A DNA stretch of 64,000 bases. Origin: Hypericum androsaemum (taxonomy: Eukaryota; Streptophyta; Magnoliopsida; Malpighiales; Hypericaceae). The stretch lies in contig OZ023192.1 of assembly GCA_963995505.1 (NCBI GenBank), positions 8,663,001-8,727,000 of the forward strand. The letters are read 5' to 3'. The notes under the pieces were generated by a model that made no database searches, had not been told where the DNA came from, and was given only the letters and a program-made list of their open reading frames with translations. Positions 1 to 11,675 of this stretch are shown piece by piece. Position 1 is the first letter of the stretch. Every line of letters starts with the position of its first letter. The translations under genes and the position numbers were made by a program.

Positions 1-163
1 GCGTATTCGCTTTAAGATCGAGGTTCTTGTTTCCCTACAGTAGCGGGTCAAGGTTATTCAATACCAAGGTCCTTGCAGAGGCGTAAACAACGGGTTGAGA
101 TCTCCATCATTCTGAACGTAGAAGATCCGGCTTCCGCGTGGATCTGTAACAAGATTCGCATCA
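1..163 (+). repeat. Family A LTR, 3' end fragment
   Basis: The last 163 bp of a family-A LTR, ending in GCATCA. It is nearly identical to the ends at 1667, 3190, 4693 and 10553. The window edge cuts off the rest. The 10-bp repeat follows directly instead of a primer-binding site, so this is not the 5' LTR of an intact element here. Confidence 0.9.
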
Positions 164-923
164 CATTTCTTAACTTAACTTGCATTTTCTTGCCTTTTCT
201 TGACTTTTCTTGCCTTTTCTTGCCTTTTCTTTCCTTATCTTGCCTTTTCCTTGCCTTCTCTTGCCTTTTCTTGCCTTTTCTTGCCTTACCTTTCCTTATC
301 TTGACTTTCCTTATCTTTTCTTTACTTTTCTTACTTTATCTTGCCTTTTCCTTGCCTTTTTCTTGCCTTTTCCTTGCCTATTCTTACTTTTTCCTGTCTT
401 ATCTAGCCTTTTCTTGCCTTATCTTCCCTTTTCTTACATTTTGTTGCCTTTTGTTACTCTTTCTTTCCTATCTTGCCTTTTCTTGCTCTTTCTTTCCTTT
501 CTTGCTATTCTTGTCTTTCTTGCCTTTTCTTGCCCTTTCTTTCCTTTCTTGCCTTTTCTTTCCTTTTCTTGCCTTATCTTGCCTTTTCTTACCTTTTCTT
601 GCCTTTTCCTTGGATTTTCTTACCATTTCCTTGCATTTTCTTGCCTTTCGCTTTCCTTTTGCTTGCCTTTTCTTGCCTTTTCTTGCTTATCTTCCCTTTT
701 CCTTCCTTATCTTGCATTTTCCCTAGCCTTACTTGCCTTTTCCTTGCTCTTCTTGTACTTTTTTGCCTTTTTCTTATCTTTTCTTAACTTATCATTCCTT
801 TTTTTTTCTGATCTTGCCTTTTCTTTGCCTTTTCTTGCCATCACTTGCTTTTTCTATCATTTTCTTGCCTTTTCTTGACTTTTCTCGCCATATCTTACCT
901 TTTCTCACCTTTTCTTGCCTTAT
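164..923. repeat. 10-bp tandem repeat block 1 (pyrimidine-rich top strand)
   Basis: About 760 bp of a degenerate tandem repeat, consensus TTTTCTTGCC with 10- and 11-bp variants (TTATCTTGCC, TTTCCTTGCC). The top strand is almost pure pyrimidine plus one G per unit. It starts with a distinctive CTTAACTTAACTTGC segment and ends at the TSD-like CTTAT before the next LTR. Blocks 2 and 3 share the same variant order, so the three are copies of one block. Long hydrophobic ORFs here are a by-product of the period. Confidence 0.95.
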
Positions 924-1667
924 TGATAGGAATCCTCCCACCACAACAAGGACACCAAAAGATCAAGTTCAAGTGCCAAACGGACCACTCACAAGAGCAA
1001 GAGCCAAGAAGTTTCAAGCTGAGTTTAATGCCTTAATTCAAGAAATTTGGGCTCAAGCCAATCTGTTGAAGCCCATTGGTGACCCAGAAGCTAATAAGAA
1101 GCCCATAAACATTGTTAAGGCTGTTTAGGAAGTTAATTATGCCTTGATTTCGTTTTTAGGAGTTCTAGAATATCTAGGAAGTCAGATGTTTGTTAATTCC
1201 GAATTTTTAGGAGTATCCCGAATTTTTAGGAGTTATAGTCTATCTAGGAAGTCCCTTATGAGATAATTTCGTTTTTGGAAGTTTAAATCTATTTGGGATA
1301 CTATAATTTCATTTTGAGCATATCTCAATTCGAATTAGGAGTCTCTAAACTTTGCCTATTTATAATGGCACAAACAGAATAAGGAGACACTTTTTTTGGC
1401 TGAATAAAATTTCGTGAGTTGTTGACTCCTTTTTGGTTCTTGCAGGCTGATTAGTTCTTGCACGAACGACCACTTATCAAACGGTTCATCCACCACTGTT
1501 TATGGCGTATTCGCTTTAAGATCGAGGTTCTTGTTTCCCTACAGTAGCGGGTCAAGGTTATTCAATACCAAGGTCCTTGCAGATGCGTAAACAACGGGTT
1601 GAGATCTCCATCATTCTGAACGTAGAAGATCCGGCTTCCGCGTGGATCTGTAACAAGATTCGCATCA
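924..1667 (+). repeat. Family A LTR (tandem unit 1)
   Basis: A 744-bp LTR, from TGATAGG to GCATCA, flanked on both sides by the 10-bp repeat. The 5-bp flanks are CTTAT (left) and CTTTT (right), 4 of 5 matching. There is no internal domain, so it is a solo LTR or a product of LTR/array recombination. Its first 205 bp keep the open LTR-encoded polyprotein tail (to the stop at 1126-1128), with the motif PNGPLTRARAKKF. Confidence 0.9.
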
Positions 1668-2445
1668 CTTTTCTTAACTTAACTTGCATTTTCTTGCCTT
1701 TTCTTGACTTTTCTTGCCTTTTCTTGCCTTTTCTTTCCTTATCTTGCCTTTTCCTTGCCTTCTCTTGCCTTTTCTTGCCTTATCTTTCCTTATCTTAACT
1801 TTCCTTATCTTTTCTTTCCTTTTCTTACTTTATCTTGCCTTTTCCTTGCCTTTTCCTTGCCTATTCTTACTTTTTCCTGTCTTATCTAGCCTTTTCTTGC
1901 CTTATCTTCCTTTTTCTTACATTTTGTTGCCTTTTGTTACTCTTTCTTTCCTATCTTGCCTTTTCTTGCTCTTTCTTTCCTTTCTTGCTGTTCTTGTCTT
2001 TCTTGCCTTTTCTTGCTCTTTCTTTCCTTTCTTTCCTTTTTTGCCTTTTCTTTCCTTTTCTTGCCTTATCTTGCCTTTTCTTACCTTTTCTTGCCTTTTC
2101 TTTCCTTATCTTGCCTTTTCCTTGGATTTTCTTGCCATTTCCTTGCATTTTCTTGCTTTTCGCTTGGCTTTTGCTTGCCTTTTCTTGCTTATCTTCCCTT
2201 TTCCTTCCTTATCTTACATTTTCCCTGGCCTTACTTGCCTTTTCGTGCCTTTTCTTGCCTTTTCCTTGCTCTTCTTGTACTTTTTTGCCTTTTTCTTATC
2301 TTTTCTTAACTTATCATTCCTTTTCTTTCCTGATCTTGCCTTTTCTTTGCTTTTTCTAGCCATCACTTGCTTTTTCTATCATTTTCTTGCTTTTTCTTGA
2401 CTTTTCTCGCCATATCTTACCTTTTCTCACCTTTTCTTGCCTTAT
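1668..2445. repeat. 10-bp tandem repeat block 2
   Basis: A 778-bp copy of block 1 with the same opening CTTAACTTAACTTGC segment and the same closing CTCACCTTTTCTTGCC segment. Its last 268 bp (2178-2445) match 33540-33806 in reverse complement, variant for variant. This shows homology beyond shared low complexity. Confidence 0.95.
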
Positions 2446-3190
2446 TGATAGGAATCCTCCCACCACAACAAGGACACCAAAAGATCAAGTTCAAGTGCCA
2501 AACGGACCACTCACAAGAGCAAGAGCCAAGAAGTTTCAAGCTGAGTTCAATGCCTTAATTCAAGAAATTTGGGCTCAAGCCAATCTGTTGAAGCCCATTG
2601 GTGACCCAGAAGCTAATAAGAAGCCCATAAACATTGTTAAGGTTGTTTAGGAAGTTAATTATGCCTTGATTTCGTTTTTAGGAGTTCTAGAATATCTAGG
2701 AAGTCAGATGTTTGTTAATTCCGAATTTTTAGGAGTATCCCAAATTTTTAGGAGTTATAGTCTATCTAGGAAGTCCCTTATGAGATAATTTCGTTTTTGG
2801 AAGTTTAAATCTATTTGGGATACTATAATTTCATTTTGAGCATATCTCAATTTGAATTAGGAGTCTCTAAACTTTGCCTATTTATAAAGGCACAAACAGA
2901 ATAAGGAGACACTTTTTTTTGGCAGAATAAAATTTCACGAGTTGTTGACTCCCTTTTGGTTCTTGCGGGCTGATTAGTTCTTGCACGAACGACCACTTAT
3001 CAAACGGTTCATCCACCACTGTTTGTGGCGTATTCGCTTTCAGATCGAGGTTCTTATTTCCCTACAGCAGCGGGTCAAGGTTATTTAATACCAAGGTCCT
3101 TGCAGAGGCGTAAACAACGGGCTGAGATCTCCATCATTCTGAACATAGAAGATCCGGCTTTCGCGTGGATCCGTAACAAGATTCGCATCC
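2446..3190 (+). repeat. Family A LTR (tandem unit 2)
   Basis: A 745-bp LTR beginning TGATAGG. Its end reads GCATCC instead of GCATCA, so the terminal CA is mutated. The 10-bp repeat flanks it on both sides and there is no PBS after it. It carries the same open LTR-encoded tail as its siblings. Confidence 0.9.
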
Positions 3191-3948
3191 CTTTTCTTAA
3201 CTCAACTTGAATTTTCTTGCCTTTTCTTGACTTTTCTTTACTTTTCTTGCCTTTTCTTTCCTTATCTAGCCTTTTCCTTGCCTTCTCTTGCCTTTTCTTG
3301 CCTTTTCTTGCCTTATCTTTCCTTATCTTGACTTTCCTTATCTTTTCTTTCCTTTTCTTACTTTATCTTGCCTTTTCCTTGCCTTTTTCTTGCCTTTTCC
3401 TTGCCTATTCTTACTTTTTCTTGTCTTATCTAGCCTTTTCTTGCCTTATCTTCCCTTTTCTTACATTTTGTTGCCTTTTGTTACTCTTTCTTTCCTATCT
3501 TGACTTTTCTTGCTCTTTCTTTCCTTTCTTGCTGTTCTTGTCTTTCTTGCCTTTTCTTGCTCTTTCATTCCTTTCTTTCCTTTTCTTGCCTTATCTTGCC
3601 TTTTCTTACCTTTTCTTGCCTTTTCTTTCCTTATCTTGCCTTTTCCTTGGATTTTTTTACCATTTCCTTGCATTTTCTTGCCTTTCGCTTGCCTTTTCTT
3701 GCTTATCTTCCCTTTTCCTTCCTTATCTTGAATTTTCCCTGGCCTTACTTGCCTTTTCGTGCCTTTTCTTGCCTTTTCCTTGCTGTTCTTGTACTTTCTT
3801 GCCTTTTTCTTATCTTTTCTTAACTTATCATTCCTTTTCTTTCCTGATCTTGCCTTTTCTTGCCATCACTTGCTTTTGCTATCATTTTCTTGCCTTTTCT
3901 TGACTTTTCTCGCCATATCTTACCTTTTCTCACCTTTTCTTGCCTTAT
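3191..3948. repeat. 10-bp tandem repeat block 3
   Basis: A 758-bp third copy of the array block, ending CTTAT immediately before the 5' LTR of element A1. It has small internal length differences from blocks 1 and 2, as expected for copies that diverged after duplication. Confidence 0.95.
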
Positions 3949-4693
3949 TGATAGGAATCCTCCCACCACAACAAGGACACCAAAAGATCAAGTTCAAGTG
4001 CCAAACGGACCACTCACAAGAGCAAGTGCCAAGAAGTTTCAAGCTGAGTTCAATGCCTTAATTCAAAAAATTTGGGCTCAAGCCAATCTGTTGAAGCCGA
4101 TTGGTGACCCAGAAGCTAATAAGAAGCCCATAAACATTGTTAAGGCTGTTTAGGAAGTTAATTATGCCTTGATTTTGTTTTTAGGAGTTCTAGAATATCT
4201 AGGAAGTCAGATGTTTGTTAATTCCGAATTTTTAGGAGTATCCCAAATTTTTAGGAGTTATAGTCTATCTAGGAAGTCCCTTATGAGATAATTTCGTTTT
4301 TGGAAGTTTAAATCTATTTAGGATACTATAATTTCTTTTTGAGCATATCTCAATTCGAATTAGGAGTATCTAAACTTTGCCTATTTATAAAGGCACAAAC
4401 AGAATAAGGAGACACTTTTTTTTGGCTGAATAAAATTTCGTGAGTTGTTGACTCGCTTTTGGTTCTTGCGGGCTGATTAGTTCTTGCACGAACGACCACT
4501 TATCAAACGGTTCATCCACCACAGTTTGTGGCGTATTCGCTTTAAGATTGAGGTTCTTGTTTCCCTACAGCAGCGGGTCAAGGTTATTCAATACCAAGGT
4601 TCTTGCAGAGGCGTAAACAACGGGTTGAGATCTCCATCATTCTGAACGTAGAAGATCCGGCTTCGGCGTGGATCCGTAACAAGATTTGCATCA
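3949..4693 (+). repeat. A1 5' LTR
   Basis: 745 bp, TGATAGG to TGCATCA, followed two bases later by the PBS. It differs from the 3' LTR at scattered positions. Its first 205 bp hold the same open tail that ends the polyprotein in the 3' copy. Confidence 0.93.
4382..4434 (+). promoter_or_regulatory. A1 LTR TATA box and poly(A) signals
   Basis: TATTTATAAA at 4382-4391 is a plausible TATA box. AATAAG lies at 4403-4408 and AATAAA at 4429-4434, close downstream. The start site is expected about 30 bp after the TATA box, which is inferred and not shown. Confidence 0.55.
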
Positions 4694-5271
4694 GTTGGTA
4701 TCAGAGCTTAGGCTCTACTTCAGACCTATCTATCTTTGAATTTTTGTTTGTTTATGTTAGTATTCAGATTAGAGAGTTAGTAGTTCATTATCTGATTGTT
4801 TCTTAGTTACAGAAAAAAAATCCGAAAAAAAAGGAACAAAAAAAAAAGAAAAGAAAAGAAAAGAAAAGAAGGTTGTTGCAGCAGCCAAGAAAAGAAAAGA
4901 ACTCAAAAGAAAAGGAAAAGAAGTCCAAAAAGAAATGAAAGTTGATAGAATGATTGTTTAAGCGTAGACCAGATTTTTTTTTTGCAATATTGCAACTTTG
5001 TTATTTTAGATCATTCCCGTGCTGAAAGAACCATTGCTTCATTAGATCTTGTTGATAGAGACATCTACTGTGTTTGAATTGGTTCCAACAGATCCAAGAG
5101 AGTAGTCAACGAGTGGAAAAAGGCAAGAGTGGTAAAAATATTAGAGTGAATAAGAGCCAATTGTTGAGTGAAACACGAGGGAATTGAGAGCATCACATCC
5201 TTGATTGTTAACATGTGAGGGAGAGAATTGTGAGGTCCATTGTTTATCTAACCTTATTTTCTTGCAGCAAT
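4694..5271 (+). other. A1 untranslated leader
   Basis: About 580 bp without a convincing gene. It holds the PBS, an A/G-rich run (about 4810-4925), and AAAAAGGCAAGAG at 5117-5129, which resembles the unit of the flanking array. A 3'-splice-site-like end (CTAAC at 5048-5052 is not it; the relevant CTAAC is at 5248-5252) is followed by a T-rich tract and CAG ending at 5267, just before the gag ATG. The same arrangement occurs in families B, C and D. Confidence 0.6.
4696..4707 (+). other. A1 primer-binding site
   Basis: TGGTATCAGAGC, complementary to the 3' end of plant initiator-methionine tRNA, two bases after the LTR. This is the usual minus-strand primer site of plant Ty3/gypsy elements. 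Confidence 0.9.
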
Positions 5272-8200
5272 ATGTCTCACAATGATGAAAGGAGTGGAGA
5301 AGGTACTTTAGGCAATGCTGATCAAAAGGTGTTTGTGGAATCTTTGTTGGGGCAGTTTAGACAACTAATGAGGGCGGAGATAGAGCCATTGCAAGTGCAA
5401 ATAGATGAGTTGGAGAATTCACGTACCGGGCAGCCACAAAGAGCCTCTACTGCACGAGGAGGAAGAGTGCCACCTAGGGAAGGAAGGGGTGGAGACGAGG
5501 CAGATTTTGGTGTCTATGAAGAAGATGATAGCGGTTCTGCCATTGGTAGTAGGAGGAATGAACGACATCCTAGAGATGTTAGGCATAGGGGTGATGACAA
5601 CTTGGGAAGTATCAAGTTGAAGATCACATCGTTTAAAGGACGGTCTGATCCAGAAGCGTACCTCGAGTGGGAGAAGAAGATTGAATTTATTTTTGATTGC
5701 CACAACTGTTCTGAAGCAAAGAAGGTAAAGCTTGATGTGACTGAGTTTTCTGATTATGCTATTACTTGGTGGGATCAATTTGTTACAAGCAGGAGACGGT
5801 ATGGAGAACGACCAATTGAAACATGGGAAGAGATGAAAGTGGTGATGAGAAAACGATTTGTTCCTAGTCATTACTATCGGGAGCTGTATAAGAAGTTACG
5901 AGGACTTCGACAAGGGAATATGAGTGTGGAGGATTACTACAAGGAGATGGAGATTGCCATGATTCGAGCCAATGTTGAGGAAGATCGAGAATGCACTATG
6001 ACTAGGTTTCTGTGTGGATTAAACCCTGAGATTCAAGATAAGGTGGAGTTACAACACTATGTAGAGTTGGAAGATATGGTGCACATGGCAATCAAAGTGG
6101 AGAAACAATCAAAGAAGATGGGAGTTTCACGAGCAACATTTGGTGCTTCTTCTTGGAAGCCAAACTATGCAAAGAAGTTGGACAAGTCACAAGCGTCCAA
6201 AATGGAGCAAAAGATGGAGAGAACCAATAGCACTCCACAACAAAAGACGGAAGCCTCTATTTCCAGGAATCGTGACATTAAGTGTTTTAAGTGTCAGGGA
6301 AGAGGGCACATCGCAAGTCAATGTCCTAAAAAGCAAATCATGGTGATGCGAGATAATGGAGAAGTCGAGACTGATAAGGAAGATTCAGACAATGATAGCA
6401 TGCCCTTATTGGAGGACGTTTCAGAGGAGGAGTTTGTAGCTCCTGATTCATTAACTTTGGTGACTAGGAGAGCTTTGAGCTTGCAGGCAAAAGAAGTTGA
6501 CGACGTTGTACAACGGGAGAACATCTTCCATTCAAGGTGCTATGTCAAGAACAAGGTCTGTAGTGTCATTATTGATGGGGGAAGTTGTACTAATGTTGCA
6601 AGCATTACAATGGTAGAAAAATTAGGGTTGCTCATGAAGAAGCACCCTAGGTCATACAAGCTACAATGGCTGAATGATAGTGGAGAAATAAGGGTGGAAA
6701 GGCAAGTGTTAGTGGCATTTCAGATTGGCAAGTATGAAGATGAGGTGTTATGTGATGTAGTGCCAATGCAAGCTGGACACTTGTTGCTTGGAAGGCCATG
6801 GCAGTTTGATAGACGAGTGACGCATGATGGCTTTACCAACAAGTACTCTTTTGTACTCAACCGACGAGTAGTCACTCTTGTGCCATTGACACCACAGCAA
6901 GTCTTTGAAGATCAATTGAAATTGCAAAAGGAAAGTGATGAAAAAAGAAAAATAGAACAAAAGAAAAGAATTGAAAGGAAAAAAGAAGCCGAAAAAAAGG
7001 AAGGAAAAATGGCCAATGAGAAAAATGATGTGAGAACTGGAAAGAAAGATGGTGAAAGAATAAAAGAAGCTGAAAAATTTGAAGGAAAAATGGCCAATGA
7101 GAGAAAATATGAGGGTCTGAAAAAGAGTTATTATGCGGGAGTGAGTGATATCAAACAAGATTGTCTTTCAAAACAGCCAATGATTGTACTTAGGTACAGA
7201 GAGGCACTTTTGAACACTAACGAATTGGATCATGCTTTGCCAAGTATCGTTGTTACTCTTTTGCAGGAGTTTGAAGATGTCTTTCCCGAGGAATTACCAC
7301 CAGGGTTACCACCAATCCGAGGAATTAAACATCAAATTGACTTTGTTCCAGGAGCTGCAATTCCGAATCGTCCAGCCTATAGGAGCAACCCTGAGGAGAC
7401 AAAAGAGCTTGCACGACAAGTAAATGAGTTGTTAGGGAAGGGGTATGTGAGAGAAAGCATGAGTCCATCCGCTGTTCCAGTTTTACTTGTACCGAAGAAA
7501 GATGGAACATGGAGAATGTGTGTTGATTGTCGATCCATCAACAACATAACGGTAAAGTATCGTCATCCTATTCCTCATTTAGATGATATGTTAGATGAGC
7601 TGCATGGATCTTGTATGTTTTCTAAGATTGATTTGAAAAGTGGTTATCATCAGATTAGAATGAAAGAAGGAGACGAGTGGAAAACTGCCTTTAAAACAAA
7701 ATATGGTTTATATGAATGGATGGTCATGCCTTTTGGATTGTCCAATGCTCCTAGCACATTTATGAGACTTATGAATCATGTTTTACGTCCATTTATTGGC
7801 AGATTTGTTGTCGTTTATTTTGATGATATACTGATTTATAGCAAAAGCTTGGAAGATCATGTAGTACATTTGAAATCTATTCTAGATGCACTTAGAAAAG
7901 ATCAGTTATTTGCCAATATGAAGAAGTGTACTTTTTGCACAAACAAGCTTGTGTTCTTGGGATTTGTTGTTAGTGCAGAAGGTATACAGGTCGATGAAGA
8001 GAAGGTACGTGCAATCCAAGAGTGGCCAAGTCCCACAAGTGTTGCTAATGTTCGGAGTTTTTATGGACTAGCTAGCTTCTACCGAAGGTTTGTGAAAGAC
8101 TTCAGTAGCATTGCTTCACCACTTACTGAAGTGATCAAGAAGAATGTCGGATTTCGATGGGGAGAAGAACAAGAAAAGGCATTTCAGCTAATTAAAGAGA

Positions 8201-10013
8201 AGTTGACAAATGCACCTTTATTGTCTTTACCTAACTTTTCTAAGGCATTTGAGGTTGAATGTGATGCTTCAGGTGTTGGTATCGGCGCTGTTCTTATGCA
8301 AGAAGGACGACCAATTGCTTACTTTAGCGAAAAACTAAGTGGGGCAGCCTTAAACTACCCAACGTATGACAAGGAGTTGTACGCATTGGTTCAAACTTTG
8401 GAAATATGGCAACATTACCTATGGCCTAAGGAATTCGTGATTCACACTGACCATGAGTCATTGAAACACCTGAAGGGTCAGCACAAGCTAAACAAAAGGC
8501 ATGCACGTTGGGTGGAGTTCATTGAGACATTTCCGTACGTCATTCGATATAAGCAAGGTAAGGAAAATGTGGTAGCTGATGCACTTTCTCGAAGGTACGC
8601 ATTAATTTCTACTCTTGATGCAAAATTGTTTGGTTTTGAGCACATTAAGGAACTATATGCTGATGATAGTGGCTTTTCTGAGTTGTACAAAGATTCTGAG
8701 AAAATTGCATCTGGTAAATTCTTTAGGCATGAAGGATTCTTATTTCGAGAAAATAAGTTATGTGTGCCTAATTGTTCGTTGAGAGAGTTGTTAGTGCAGG
8801 AATCCCATGGTGGGGGCTTAATGGGTCATTTTGGAGTTGCAAAGACTCTGACGATTTGCAGGAACACTTCTATTGGCCACACATGAAGCGTGACGTCGAG
8901 CGAATATGTGGCAGATGCATCACATGTAGGCAAGCTAAGTCAAAAGTTCAGCCCCACGGTTTGTATACCCCTCTACCTATTCCTAGTGAGCCTTGGATTG
9001 ACATTTCCATGGATTTTGTGTTAGGTCTGCCTAGGACTAAACGTGGGAGAGATTCTATTTTTGTGGTTGTGGATAGATTTTCCAAGATGGCACATTTTAT
9101 TCTATGTCATAAAACTGATGATGCTTCGCATATTGCTGATTTGTTCTTTAGAGAGGTCGTGAGACTACATGGCATGCCTAGAACGATTATTTCAGATAGA
9201 GATACTAAGTTCTTGAACTATTTCTGGAAGACTTTGTGGTGTAAGTTAGGCACTAAGCTATTATTTTCTACTACTTGTCATCCACAAACTGATGGTCAAA
9301 CGGAAGTCGTAAATAGGACTTTGTCAACTTTGTTAAAAGCACTCATTAAGCAAAACATTAAAACTTGGGAAGATTGTTTGCCACATGTTGAGTTTGCTTA
9401 TAACCGGTCTGTTCATTCTGCTACTCAATTCTCACCGTTTGAACTTGTGTATGGATTTAACCCTTTAACTCCTTTGGATTTAAGCCATTTGCCTTCAACA
9501 GAGTATGTTAACTTAGATGGAAAGAAGTAGGCTGATTTTGTCAAGCAGCTGCATGAAAAGGCTAGGTTGAACATCGAGCGTCGAACAGAGCAGTATGCAA
9601 AACAAGCAAACAAGGGATGACATAAGGTGGTCTTTGAACCTGGTGATTGGGTCTGGTTGCATATGAGGAAGGAACGTTTTCCAGCGCATCGACGTTCCAA
9701 GTTGCTACCTGGTGAGTATAATGTAAGTGCAACTTTCAATGTTTCTGACTTAAGCCTGTTTGATGTAGGTGATGATTTGAGGACAAATCCTTTTCAAGAG
9801 GAGGGGAATGATAGGAATCCTCCCACCACAACAAGGACACCAAAAGATCAAGTTCAAGTGCCAAACGGACCACTCACAAGAGCAAGAGCCAAGAAGTTTC
9901 AAGCTGAGTTCAATGCCTTAATTCAAGAAATTTGGGCTCAAGCCAATCTGTTGAAGCCCATTGGTGACCCAGAAGCTAATAAGAAGCCCATAAACATTGT
10001 TAAGGCTGTTTAG
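5272..10013 (+). pseudogene. A1 gag-pol polyprotein, disrupted
   Basis: A Ty3/gypsy polyprotein. The start is taken at the ATG at 5272 (MSHNDERSG), which matches the family start; an upstream ATG at 5215 would only add leader codons. Visible in order: Gag core with an ITWWDQF motif, CCHC knuckle ([14 protein letters not shown]), protease (IIDGGS), a Lys/Glu-rich linker, RT (YFDDILIYS), RNase H (CDASG, HTDHES), and integrase HHCC and DD35E. Damage: a one-base frameshift near 8850 between the integrase His pair and Cys pair, giving a stop at 8884-8886; nonsense codons TAG at 9528-9530 and TGA at 9618-9620; and an in-frame loss of about 22 codons near 9710 that removes the GPF motif. The reading frame then crosses into the 3' LTR and stops at 10011-10013. 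It is not expected to make a working enzyme set. Confidence 0.92.
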
Positions 10014-10553
10014 GAAGTTAATTATGCCTTGATTTCGTTTTTAGGAGTTCTAGAATATCTAGGAAGTCAGATGTTTGTTAATTCCGAATTTTTAGGAGTA
10101 TCCCGAATTTTTAGGAGTTATAGTCTATCTAGGAAGTCCCTTATGAGATAATTTCATTTTTGGAAGTTTAAATCTATTTAGGATACTATAATTTCGTTTT
10201 GAGCATATCTCAATTCGAATTAGGAGTCTCTAAGCTTTGCCTATTTATAAAGGCACAAACAGAATAAGGAGACACTTTTTTTTGGCTGAATAAAATTTTG
10301 TGAGTTGTTGACTCCCTTTTGGTTCTTGCGGGCTGATTAGTTCTTGCACGAACGACCACTTATCAAACGGTTCATCCACCACCGTTTGTGGCGTATTCGC
10401 TTTAAGATCGAGGTTCTTGTTTCCCTACAGCAGCGGGTCAAGGTTATTCAATACCAAGGTTCTTTCAGAGACATAAACAACGGGTTGAGATCTCCATCAT
10501 TCTGAACGTAGAAGATCCGGCTTCCGCGTGGATCCGTAACAAGATTCGCATCA
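9809..10553 (+). repeat. A1 3' LTR
   Basis: 745 bp from TGATAGG, preceded by the polypurine tract AAGAGGAGGGGAA, to GCATCA. It encodes the last 68 or so residues of the polyprotein, including PNGPLTRARAKKFQAEFNA. Its right neighbour is the 10-bp repeat in inverted orientation. Confidence 0.93.
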
Positions 10554-11563
10554 AAAAGGCAAGGAAAAGACAAGATAAGGCACAAAAAGGCAAGATAAGG
10601 AAAAAAAGACAAGGACAGCAAGGAAAAGGCAAGAAAAGGAAAGTAATGGCAAGGAAAAGGCAGGATAAGGAAGGAAAAGGCAAGATAAGCAAGAAAAGGT
10701 AAGATAAATAAAGAAAAGGCAAGAAAAGTCAAAGAAAAGAAAAAAAAGGCAAGAAAAGGCAAAGAAATAGCAGGAAAAGGCAAGATAAGGAAAGAAAAGA
10801 CAAGAAAAGGCAAGATAAGGCAAGAAAAGGCAAGGAAAAGGAAAGAAAAGCTAAGACAAGGCAAGAAAAGGTAAGAAAAGGATAAAAAAGGCAAGGAAAA
10901 TATAAGATAAAGCAAGACAAGGCAAGGAAAAGGCTTGATAAGGAGAGAAAAGGCAAGATAAGGTAAGAAAATGCAAGATAAGTCAAGAAATGGCAAGATA
11001 AGGCTGAAAAAAGTAGGAAAAGGCAAGGAAAAGGCAAGAAAAGGCAAGGAAAAGAAAAGATAAGAAAAGAAAAGGAAAAAAAAGACAAGAAAAGAGAAGG
11101 CTAGATAAGACAAGAAAAGGCAACAAAGTGCAAGAAAAGGCAAGGAAAAGGATAGAAATGGAAAGAAAAGGCAAGATAAGGTAAGATAAGGCAAGAATAG
11201 GCAAGAAACGGTAAGAGAAGGCAAGATAAGGCAGGAAAAGGAAAGAAAAGGCAATATAAGGCGAGAAAAGGCAAGATAAAGCTTGGAAAAGGCAAGAAAG
11301 GGCAAGGAAAAGGAAAGATAAGGAAAGAAAAGGCTAAATATGGTGAGAAAAGGCAAGATAAGGCAAGAAAAGGAAAGAAAGGGCAATAAAAAGCAAGAAA
11401 ATACAAGAAAATGGAAGAAAAGGAAAAATAAGGTAAGAAAAGGCAAAAAAAGACAAGAAAAGGCAATATAAGGCAAGATAAGGCAAGAAAAGTCAAGAAA
11501 AGGAAAGGAAATGGCAAGATAAGTAAGGAAAAGGCAAGATAAGGCAAGGAAAAGGAAAGATTA
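10554..11563. repeat. 10-bp tandem repeat block 4 (purine-rich top strand)
   Basis: About 1 kb of AAGGCAAGAA-type units, the reverse complement of blocks 1-3. No gene is present. Its last five bases, GATTA (11559-11563), are the left TSD of element C1. The segment 11329-11530 shares its variant order with 60959-61150 in block 7, in the same orientation. Confidence 0.95.
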
Positions 11564-11675
11564 TGATATGAATCTCTGGGAAAAGATTCACAACTCGGAC
11601 CGTTTGTTACTTTAGAATGGAACAGATCACAACTCACAAGAACTTACACGAACTAAGGCACGAATTTGTACCTCA
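11564..11675 (-). repeat. C1 3' LTR, distal 112 bp
   Basis: The U5 end of the C1 3' LTR, starting TGATATGAATC on the top strand. It breaks off at CCTCA, the 5-bp site duplicated by B1, and resumes at 18515. Confidence 0.93.

Larger units (their letters stand above)
3949..10553 (+). mobile_element. Element A1: decayed Ty3/gypsy LTR retrotransposon
   Basis: A 6.6-kb element with two 745-bp LTRs, an initiator-Met-type PBS, a leader and a damaged gag-pol. The order PR-RT-RNaseH-IN defines Ty3/gypsy. No TSD is visible: the left flank is CTTAT and the right flank AAAAG. The 10-bp repeat also changes orientation across the element, which suggests an inversion or recombination with one breakpoint at the 3' LTR. 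The LTRs differ at roughly 15-20 of 745 sites by eye, so A1 is older than the B and C elements. Confidence 0.9.

Noticed and set aside
164..3948. CRISPR-like array or LTR-array-LTR as a non-autonomous (TRIM/LARD) element
   Set aside because: The repeats are contiguous 10-mers without unique spacers, in a plant-type context. The LTR-flanked blocks lack PBS and PPT, so they are not credible non-autonomous retroelements.
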